Of a DNA stretch of 64,000 bases, positions 43,280-49,183 are shown piece after piece (positions within the stretch are counted from its first letter, which is position 1; each line of letters opens with the position of its first letter). The stretch is taken from assembly GCF_015493435.1 (NCBI RefSeq), contig NZ_WGDD01000058.1:1-64000 (forward strand), read 5' to 3'. Source of the stretch: Sulfurovum sp. (GTDB lineage: Bacteria; Campylobacterota; Campylobacteria; Campylobacterales; Sulfurovaceae). Made by a program: the position numbers and the translations under genes. The notes below the pieces were generated by a model. The model was not told the origin of the DNA and did no database searches. It worked only from the letters and a program-made list of their open reading frames with translations.

Positions 43280-43741
43280 CTATTTATGATATGGGTGATT
43301 GTTATTGATCGTCAAACCTCTGAAGATCTGTTCAAGCAAAACAACTTTCACCAGTTTATGTGAAAGCGTTATTTTACCAAATGATACGGCGTTATTACAT
43401 TTGCTTAAAAAATCCCTCTCGAAGCCGTATGCACCGCCAATGTAGAAGTTCACCGTTGCGCTATCCTTAAGCAGATTTGCGAATTCGAAACTGTCAAACT
43501 CTTTTGAAGCGGGATCCAGAGCGATATTTGTACCCGATCCCAAATATTTTTCCAGAGCCCTGCTGTAGGATTTTTGTGCTGCCTGGGGAGAAATATCCTG
43601 TGCCTTGGAGATTTCTTTGTCAAAAAGCGCTATGACTTCCACTTTGGCAAAAGGTTTGGTGATCTTTTTATAATGTTCTATCAAAGGAGCATAAAGCTGG
43701 TCTTTCCCCTTTTTATCAATAATGATAACATTTATTTTCAT
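43280..43741 (-). CDS. rlmH: 23S rRNA (pseudouridine1915-N3)-methyltransferase
   Basis: A 153-residue SPOUT-class methyltransferase. The knot motifs VNFYIGGAYGFERDFL and ISLSHKL-type (ITLSHKLVKVVLLEQIFR) near the C-terminus are family hallmarks, followed by the terminal NNHPYHK. It methylates pseudouridine 1915 in helix 69 of 23S rRNA. First gene of the operon that ends with dus. Its promoter lies in a symmetrical divergent region shared with the aat-like gene. Confidence 0.95.
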   Translation of the reverse strand: MKINVIIIDKKGKDQLYAPLIEHYKKITKPFAKVEVIALFDKEISKAQDISPQAAQKSYSRALEKYLGSGTNIALDPASKEFDSFEFANLLKDSATVNFYIGGAYGFERDFLSKCNNAVSFGKITLSHKLVKVVLLEQIFRGLTINNNHPYHK

Positions 43742-43766
43742 CGTGCTGTTCCCAAAAAATTTTGTA

Positions 43767-43790
43767 ATTGTAGCAGTTTTTCACTACAAT
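43767..43790. promoter_or_regulatory. Symmetrical divergent promoters of rlmH and the aat-like gene
   Basis: ATTGTAG (43767-43773) and CTACAAT (43784-43790) are seven-base inverted arms ten bases apart. Each arm supplies a TACAAT -10 box, one for each strand, 26 bases from rlmH and 46 bases from the leader ORF. Both promoters cannot be occupied freely at once. Confidence 0.45.
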
Positions 43791-43835
43791 ATTACCGCAC
43801 TAACTAAACACTTAAACAAAAACTATGGAGTGAAC

Positions 43836-43886
43836 ATGATACATGAAGCAGGCAAAGGGAACATAAACAAGCGGTGCGCAGAGTGA
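43836..43886 (+). CDS. 16-codon leader ORF overlapping the aat-like start
   Basis: An ATG with an excellent TGGAGTGAAC site opens a 16-codon frame (MIHEAGKGNINKRCAE). Its TGA stop overlaps the GTG start of the aat-like gene by four bases (GTGA junction). The aat-like start has no ribosome binding site of its own, so the leader probably provides translational coupling. It could alternatively be the old N-terminus of the aat-like gene, split off by a frameshift. Confidence 0.45.
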   Translation: MIHEAGKGNINKRCAE

Positions 43887-44647
43887 AAGACACGATACAG
43901 CTTGGCATCCATCACCTTCCCTATCATGCGGTTTGCGACCAGACCCTGCTCCGGCAAAAGATTTATCCCGACATGTATAAAAACTACTACTGGAGCGATG
44001 ATTTTTCTGCAAAATATTACATCGCACAGGCAAAAGCGGGATTCATTGCCGTAACGGACTTTTTTGAAGAAAAAGAACTCCTGCTGCCGGAGATACAGTT
44101 CTCCTATGCGCTGCTTGATTTTAAAGACTTGCATATCAGTAAAAAAGTACAGAAACTGTTCAGACAGAAACCCCTGAAACTCCACATAAGCCAAAATCCT
44201 GACGCAGTCGTTCAAGCCATTTCAAAGATACACAAGAACAACTGGCTGAGTCCGCGCTATTTCCGGATGCTTAAACAGACCCGGGGTGCAGATGACAATT
44301 TTCAGCTTATTTCAGCCTATATTGAAGAAGAGGGAAAACTGGTCGCCGGAGAAACAGGCTATATCATTGGCAAAACCTATACCAGTCTCAGCGGCTGCAG
44401 CCGCAGAGAAAAACGCTACAACCATTACGGTACTGCCCAGCTCGTACTCCTGGGACAGTATCTGCAAAGAAAAGGGTTTGCCTTCTGGAATCTCGGACAG
44501 CCCTACATGGACTACAAGCTTGCACTGGGTGCAAAGATCTATGAACGCTCCTCTTTTCTAGAACGCTGGTTTGAAGCAACAAAAGGTCCCTCTTCCTGTA
44601 CGATCCATGAGGCCTCGACAAGCAGCTTTGTACCGGAAAAGACTTGA
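43883..44647 (+). CDS. aat: Leucyl/phenylalanyl-tRNA-protein transferase-like (Aat family)
   Basis: A 254-residue protein with the Aat layout of a GNAT-like fold: AQAKAGFIAVT near the N-terminus, LLPEIQFSYALL, then GETGYIIGKTYTSLSG and a C-terminal LGQPYMDYKLALGAKIYER region. Aat attaches leucine or phenylalanine to proteins with basic N-termini for N-end-rule degradation. The match is to family pattern rather than full motifs (the usual hydrophobic-pocket sequence differs), so a diverged function is possible. The start is GTG at 43883, coupled to the leader ORF. It overlaps the convergent FAH gene by 109 bases. Confidence 0.72.
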   Translation: MKDTIQLGIHHLPYHAVCDQTLLRQKIYPDMYKNYYWSDDFSAKYYIAQAKAGFIAVTDFFEEKELLLPEIQFSYALLDFKDLHISKKVQKLFRQKPLKLHISQNPDAVVQAISKIHKNNWLSPRYFRMLKQTRGADDNFQLISAYIEEEGKLVAGETGYIIGKTYTSLSGCSRREKRYNHYGTAQLVLLGQYLQRKGFAFWNLGQPYMDYKLALGAKIYERSSFLERWFEATKGPSSCTIHEASTSSFVPEKT

Positions 44648-45201
44648 CCTACAAAACGGTCTCCCCTATCGTATGTCGCTACTCCCTTGGGCGTACCGCT
44701 CATGATAATGTCATTGTCTTCAAGTGTCATAAATGTCTGTATTTCCTCCAGCATGGCAGCAGGTTTGTACATCATAAGGTCATAGCCGGCATACTGCACC
44801 AGTCTATCATTGCGGTAGAGTTTCATATGTAGACTTTCCACTGTTCCGCCAAAGACAGCAAATCGGCTCAGTACAGCCGAGTGGTCAAATGCTTTGGCAC
44901 GTTCCCACGGAAGTCCCTTTTGTTTAAGTCTGTTCTGAATATCGGCATGGGTCAGATCGAGTCCGAAACCGACACCTGCGATCCTGCCGCTGCGTATCAG
45001 AAAACAAATCTCTCCTTCAAAGCGGCACTTTTCGCTAAAGTAGTAAAGTGTGTCGCTGATAGCGGAATTGGGCTTGTTAAACACTACCATATTTTCAGGG
45101 ATCTCATTGCCAAGCTCTTCGATATGTTCTACATAGTTACGCCCTATACAGACCACTTTTGACACTGCAACTCTCTTCTCGCCAAACTGTACAGTTTTCA
45201 T
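44539..45201 (-). CDS. Fumarylacetoacetate hydrolase-family protein
   Basis: A 220-residue FAH-superfamily enzyme close to the FAHD1/YcgM group. IGRNYVEHIEELGNE, FEGEICFLIR (metal-binding Glu), and IIMSGTPKGVA are seen. Such enzymes hydrolyse or decarboxylate acylpyruvates or oxaloacetate; the substrate here is open. The last 20 residues (after about residue 200) extend over the 3' end of the aat-like gene, and are probably an extension without structural role. ATG at 45201 is preferred (AGGGACAAA before it). Confidence 0.85.
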   Translation of the reverse strand: MKTVQFGEKRVAVSKVVCIGRNYVEHIEELGNEIPENMVVFNKPNSAISDTLYYFSEKCRFEGEICFLIRSGRIAGVGFGLDLTHADIQNRLKQKGLPWERAKAFDHSAVLSRFAVFGGTVESLHMKLYRNDRLVQYAGYDLMMYKPAAMLEEIQTFMTLEDNDIIMSGTPKGVATYDRGDRFVGQVFSGTKLLVEASWIVQEEGPFVASNQRSRKEERS

Positions 45202-45295
45202 TTTGTCCCTATTTCTTCTCAAATGATTTTTATTATGATACCCACAAAAGCAGCAACAGCATTAATATGGTCATCACATTCATGATACTGCAAAA

Positions 45296-45745
45296 TTATT
45301 TAAAAGTCATAATGGCATAGCCTTCATTTTGATATTTGATTGTATCAAGAAAACTATTTTTAGATATTTGAACAAAGGGCAATACTTCACTTTTCTCAAT
45401 GGCATTGGAAGCTAAAGACATGGCACAAACAATAATTTCTACATTTTTTCTTTTGGATAAGGCAATAAGATACTTTTGGGCTTTTTTTATATTTTGAACA
45501 TCTTCATCCGGGACAATCATTTTATAATTTTTTGAAACCATAGAAACACAACCGCCATGAAGTGTCAGTACCACACTACTTGTATCATTGTTTTCCTGCA
45601 TCATATTCATTGTCTTTTTTACAAGCCACATTCTGCTCTTTATATATCTTGCTTCGTTAGAACTACAGTCATAAATAACTTTATATTCTTTGGCCTGCAG
45701 TGCAGTAATCAATAAAACAAAGATAAGTAATATAAAGCTTTTCAT
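45296..45745 (-). CDS. Exported DsrE/DsrF-like protein
   Basis: A 149-residue protein with a cleavable signal peptide (SFILLIFVLLITALQAKE, about 3-20). The mature part has the DsrE-like fold (KYKVIYDCSS, VVLTLHGGCVSMV, VEIIVCAMSLAS). Cysteines at three places (CSS, GGCV and VCAM) could be reactive: the VCAMS cysteine occupies the usual DsrE active-site place. DsrE proteins carry sulfur as persulfide. This one is exported, so a periplasmic sulfur role is inferred. It begins two bases after the AhpD-like gene. Its promoter region has the MerR-linked dyad. Confidence 0.78.
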   Translation of the reverse strand: MKSFILLIFVLLITALQAKEYKVIYDCSSNEARYIKSRMWLVKKTMNMMQENNDTSSVVLTLHGGCVSMVSKNYKMIVPDEDVQNIKKAQKYLIALSKRKNVEIIVCAMSLASNAIEKSEVLPFVQISKNSFLDTIKYQNEGYAIMTFK

Positions 45746-45747
45746 CG

Positions 45748-46278
45748 CTATTCTCCCAGCCCGAATACATTAGAGAGTGTATTGATATAATTAAAATACC
45801 CTGTAATGGAAACAGCTTCAATAATTTGTATATCGCTCCAGCCCATCTCTTTAAGCGTATCTATCTCCTCTTTTAAAATCTTAAAATTTTCTTTTCCTGA
45901 TGCTTTTATACAAAAATTCAAAAGAGCTTTTTCGCTGTTATCACTATTGATAGCATCCACACCCTGAAGAATTTCTGCTATTCTTTCATCACTTAAACCC
46001 AGCATCTTTGCAATACTTTTGTGGACATCTACACACATTTTACAACCATTCTCTTTTGAAATAAGCAATGCAATAGCCTCTTTTATATTATACGAAAGTG
46101 TCGTCTCATCAAGGAGATACTTTTGAATCATTACATCCGTTGCAAAATAAACTTTTTCATCTATGGCCAGGAGTTTAAAGATTTCTCCCAGTTTTCCTGT
46201 TTTTTCCAAAATAGGTCTCGCTTTGTCTTGAATTGCAGGAGTCATATCCTCAAATTCCGGTAATTTTATATGTGCCAT
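45748..46278 (-). CDS. AhpD-like carboxymuconolactone decarboxylase-family protein with CxxC
   Basis: A 176-residue cytoplasmic protein. The AhpD-type active site is present: NGCKMCVDVHKSIAKMLGLS near residue 85, with CxxC followed by the conserved histidine three residues on. Thus it can carry out disulfide or peroxide chemistry, unlike the CxxC-less relative at 157-522. The rest (DIQIIEAVSITGYFNYINT) is typical of the family. It is first in a two-gene operon with the DsrE-like gene. AAAGGAAAAGAAAA precedes the ATG. Confidence 0.85.
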   Translation of the reverse strand: MAHIKLPEFEDMTPAIQDKARPILEKTGKLGEIFKLLAIDEKVYFATDVMIQKYLLDETTLSYNIKEAIALLISKENGCKMCVDVHKSIAKMLGLSDERIAEILQGVDAINSDNSEKALLNFCIKASGKENFKILKEEIDTLKEMGWSDIQIIEAVSITGYFNYINTLSNVFGLGE

Positions 46279-46331
46279 TTTTCTTTTCCTTTGTGTTAAT
46301 TAAATTTTATTTTTCACCATCTTCCAATAAT

Positions 46332-46348
46332 GTTAAGTTAAACTTTAC
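46332..46348. promoter_or_regulatory. MerR-type operator, copy 1
   Basis: GTTAAGT, TAA, ACTTTAC form a 17-bp dyad with a single mismatch in the right arm, between ahpD-like and merR. The layout (7-3-7) and sequence match copy 2 at 47103-47119. On the minus strand it is followed by ACTTAACAT in front of the AhpD-like gene. On the plus strand it overlaps the likely -35 region of merR, so the regulator could control itself. Confidence 0.7.
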
Positions 46349-46361
46349 GATTTTAATTATA

Positions 46362-46370
46362 TGCTATAAT
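46362..46370 (+). promoter_or_regulatory. Extended -10 promoter of merR
   Basis: TGCTATAAT at 46362-46370, 29 bases before the ATG at 46399. The dyad copy 1 lies at the -35 place. Confidence 0.6.
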
Positions 46371-46398
46371 TCTTATATGAACATTAAGAGGATTGCAA

Positions 46399-47082
46399 AT
46401 GGAATATAAAATATCAGAATTGGTGAAAAAAACAAAAATACCCAAATCGACCATACTTTACTATATAAGAGAAGGACTTCTACCTGAAGCCAAAAAATTA
46501 AAATCAAATGTACATCGCTACAGTGATGAACATGTGGAATTGCTAGGGTACATAGAATATATGAAAAAACATTTTGGCAGTACCAACGAACAGCTCCGAC
46601 AGATACTTCAAAACAGGAATCAGTCCTTCTCTTCCTCTTCCTCGATGATCACTCCTTTGATGAATACACTTTGCGATATACCTGCTGATGCAAAACATTA
46701 CACAAAAGACGAGTTTATAGACGCTTACAAAGTAGATGAGGTATTATTGGACCAGCTGCTTAAAGACGAGATACTCTCTCCCATTCATGCAGATGACTTT
46801 ACGGACAAAGAAGCTTCCATACTCAAACTAATAGATTATTTTACAGCCGTCGGTATAGAATATGAAATACTGAAACTCTATGTTTTTCATGCGAAAGCAC
46901 TCAGCCTTTTAGAACAGAGAATGCAGGTACAACTCTGTGGCATAAGAAATGAAGAAAATTTCCCTACATTATGGAAGATTGTCTTTGAAACACTTTTCTA
47001 TGCCAAACCGTATATTTTTAACAGACAGACTTACAAAGCATTTTTTTCTACGTTGGAAAATGAGATTTTAAAAGAGTCGTAA
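46399..47082 (+). CDS. MerR-family transcription regulator
   Basis: A 227-residue regulator. The N-terminal winged helix is typical (YKISELVKKTKIPKSTILYY, IREGLLPEAKKLKSNVHRY). A coiled helix follows, and then about 140 residues of effector domain with no family known to me. Only one cysteine is visible late in the effector domain, so metal sensing as in true MerR is unlikely; a small-molecule or stress signal is inferred. ATG 46399 is preferred over TTG at 46393 because AAGAGGATTGCAA precedes it. Two identical-form dyads near the genes on either side mark its likely regulon. Confidence 0.88.
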   Translation: MEYKISELVKKTKIPKSTILYYIREGLLPEAKKLKSNVHRYSDEHVELLGYIEYMKKHFGSTNEQLRQILQNRNQSFSSSSSMITPLMNTLCDIPADAKHYTKDEFIDAYKVDEVLLDQLLKDEILSPIHADDFTDKEASILKLIDYFTAVGIEYEILKLYVFHAKALSLLEQRMQVQLCGIRNEENFPTLWKIVFETLFYAKPYIFNRQTYKAFFSTLENEILKES

Positions 47083-47102
47083 GTTAATCTTGATACCATA
47101 AC

Positions 47103-47119
47103 GTTAAGTATAACTTAAC
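47103..47119 (+). promoter_or_regulatory. MerR-type operator, copy 2, with promoter
   Basis: GTTAAGT, ATA, ACTTAAC form a perfect 17-bp dyad. A TTGATA box at 47090-47095 and TAACAT at 47116-47121 flank it with a 20-base spacer, the overlong spacing used by MerR-regulated promoters. The small exported-protein gene begins at 47136. Confidence 0.72.
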
Positions 47120-47135
47120 ATAAGGACAAATAAAT

Positions 47136-47468
47136 ATGAAAAAAAGATTTAGTATCATCATTATGACAACCATAACAGGATTCATGCTACCAACACTTGC
47201 AATAGGTAATGACAAACTGGGTCATAGAATTTACAAAAAGAAATTGCAGAAAAAATGTGGTTTTTATGGTTCAGTATTTTCACGAAAGCATACGCAGGCC
47301 GAGTGGGAAAAGATAAAAGAACAGGGGAAATTTCAAGAGGAAACCTTGAAAATATGCCCTAAATTCGATAAAACCAAACTAAGTGAAAAACAGTGGAACG
47401 ACTTGTATGATTTTACCTACCGTTATGGCAAAGGAGGAGAGATTCCTGGTGGCTGCAATGATAAATAG
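47136..47468 (+). CDS. Small exported protein with three cysteines, function unknown
   Basis: A 110-residue protein with a signal peptide (FSIIIMTTITGFMLPTLAIG, about 5-24), so periplasmic. The mature part (about 86 residues) is basic and aromatic: KKCGFYGSVFSRKHTQAEWEK, LKICPKFD, then LYDFTYRYGKGGEIPGGC. It has no CxxCH, so it is not a c-type cytochrome, though its spacing resembles a cytochrome-like domain that has lost heme. Three cysteines could form a disulfide. It is placed in the MerR regulon by the operator directly upstream. AAGGACAAATAA precedes the ATG. No family known to me. Confidence 0.7.
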   Translation: MKKRFSIIIMTTITGFMLPTLAIGNDKLGHRIYKKKLQKKCGFYGSVFSRKHTQAEWEKIKEQGKFQEETLKICPKFDKTKLSEKQWNDLYDFTYRYGKGGEIPGGCNDK

Positions 47469-47509
47469 TTTTAAACCTTCTACATACTTGTGTTAATTTT
47501 TCGGATATT

Positions 47510-47596
47510 TTACACTTTAAAGAGGGCTCTGTGTCCAGGCTGAGTCTGCATAAAGAAGATACGGCCGCAAGGGTCAAAGGTGTACTGAAACTTTAG
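47510..47596 (+). pseudogene. Possible 3' fragment of a lost gene
   Basis: In a frame ending at TAG 47594-47596, about 26 codons before the stop (SRLSLHKEDTAARVKGVLKL at the end) have protein-like composition and higher GC than the AT-rich sequence before them. No start with a ribosome binding site is present. It may be the tail of a deleted gene; the family is not recognised. The rest of the 173-base gap holds only a short hairpin near 47600-47615. Confidence 0.25.
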
Positions 47597-47641
47597 GGAA
47601 AATTTTCTCCCGGAGAAATGCCTGTCCCCGGTTTATTCTAC

Positions 47642-49033
47642 TCATCCTGCCATGAGGTCAAGAGTATCGAAAAACTCTTCCGGTCCCTGATAGCCGTAAA
47701 AGTTCTCCTCCTCCATTTCTTTGCCGCTTTGATCAAAGAAAACAAAAGAAGGCGTGCCGAAGACATTGAACTTTTTCTTGATCTCCATGCTTGCTTTGTT
47801 GGAGTGGTCGGTAATGTTCACTCTGACCGCTACAAAATGTTCTGCCAGTATTTTTCTGACTTTGACATCTTTCAGCGTGGTAGCCTTGAGCTTTTTGCAT
47901 ACACCGCAGGTATCGCTGTAAAAATAAGCTATGAAAAATTTGTCATTGCGGATAGCTTCCTGACGCTTTTTTTCAAATGCTTCCATATTGCGCACCAGTT
48001 CAAAAGGAAACTGTGATGCAGCAGTCTGTGTATTTCTCTCTCCCGAAGAGACAATCACCGGTATGTCACTTTTAAGAGGCTGGTAAAGGTCGTCTCCGCC
48101 CCTTGCAGCACCGACGATCAGAATGGTACCCACAAGCAGAAAAAGCACCCCGACCGCCTTGCCAAGCACGGTCCATCCTGATGCCGCTTCCGGAAGTGCT
48201 TCGAGCGCACGCATATAGACACCGAGTATCAGAATGAAAACACCCCATAACAGCAGTTCACTGACCAGTCCGAGTTCGTTGAAAAGGTAGATGGCAACAG
48301 CCAGAAGCAACACACCGAAGAAATGTTTCACCTGTTCCATCCAGCCTCCGGCTTTGGGAATGAGCTGCCCTGCTCCAAGCCCAACAATGATGAGCGGTAC
48401 ACCCATCCCCAGGGCAAGGGAGAACATGGTTACAGCACCCAGTACCGCATCATGTGTTGCAATGGCCACACTCAGGAAAGAGATGAGTACGGGAGAAACA
48501 CAGGCACCGAGAATAAGAGCAGATATCATCCCCAGCAGAAAGACCATGACGATGGAACCGCCTTTGATCTGCTGTGATTCGGCATTGAGCTTCGACTGGA
48601 TAAAAGAAGGGAGCTGTATGGTATAGACCCCGAACATGGAGAGCGCCATCAGCACAAAAATAAGACTGAAAGCACTGATAGCCCAGACATTTTGAAAATA
48701 GGCCTGCAGCTGTTCGCCTGTTGCACCTGCCAGCGCTCCCATCAGTGCATACGTGGCTGCTGTACCCATGACATAGGAAAAAGAGAGCCAAAAGGCTTTC
48801 ATTTTCGTCAGCCCTTCCCCCTGGCCTGCCACAATACTTGAAACAATGGGAACCATGGGCAGTACACACGGCGTGAAGGTCAGCAGCACTCCGGCACCGA
48901 ACGTTGCCCCTATGAGGGCCCAGGTACTCTGCCCGGAAAGAGGTACAGTCTCACTCCCTGCACCAAACGCCACAGAGGCAAAAAGCAGTAAGAGAATTCC
49001 TATCGGAAAAAGAATCCTTGTTTTCAGTTTCAT
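47642..49033 (-). CDS. dsbD: DsbD-like thiol:disulfide interchange protein without the alpha domain
   Basis: A 463-residue membrane protein. After a signal-like segment it goes straight into the CcdA-like membrane domain with both reactive cysteines (TFTPCVLPMVP near residue 58 and LGACVSPVLI near 178). A C-terminal thioredoxin-like periplasmic domain carries YSDTCGVCKKL near 375. E. coli DsbD has an additional N-terminal periplasmic alpha domain that passes electrons on; here it is missing. Electrons from cytoplasmic thioredoxin would thus end at the C-terminal CxxC domain. Targets may be cytochrome c thiols or periplasmic sulfur proteins. AAGGAGCAAACA precedes the ATG. Confidence 0.9.
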   Translation of the reverse strand: MKLKTRILFPIGILLLLFASVAFGAGSETVPLSGQSTWALIGATFGAGVLLTFTPCVLPMVPIVSSIVAGQGEGLTKMKAFWLSFSYVMGTAATYALMGALAGATGEQLQAYFQNVWAISAFSLIFVLMALSMFGVYTIQLPSFIQSKLNAESQQIKGGSIVMVFLLGMISALILGACVSPVLISFLSVAIATHDAVLGAVTMFSLALGMGVPLIIVGLGAGQLIPKAGGWMEQVKHFFGVLLLAVAIYLFNELGLVSELLLWGVFILILGVYMRALEALPEAASGWTVLGKAVGVLFLLVGTILIVGAARGGDDLYQPLKSDIPVIVSSGERNTQTAASQFPFELVRNMEAFEKKRQEAIRNDKFFIAYFYSDTCGVCKKLKATTLKDVKVRKILAEHFVAVRVNITDHSNKASMEIKKKFNVFGTPSFVFFDQSGKEMEEENFYGYQGPEEFFDTLDLMAG

Positions 49034-49137
49034 TGTTTGCTCCTTGAAACACTAGTTTGGGCAGTGTAGCGTTTTTTTATGCACGCATTGTGCAGTCAAG
49101 GGAATTTTTAGAAAAAAAGTATCAGAAGAGTGCCAGA

Positions 49138-49160
49138 AGAACGGGACCCCCCCCTGTTCT
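49138..49160 (-). terminator. Hairpin with a C8/G8 tract downstream of sqr
   Basis: AGAAC and GGG (49138-49145) pair with CCC, a bulged T, and GTTCT (49152-49160), with most of an eight-C tract (49147-49154) in the loop. It begins 24 bases after the sqr stop and is a plausible terminator. The tract itself could slip in replication. T-runs on the minus strand are only found further on. Confidence 0.4.
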
Positions 49161-49183
49161 CATTGAGAGAAAAAAGGAGGGAG

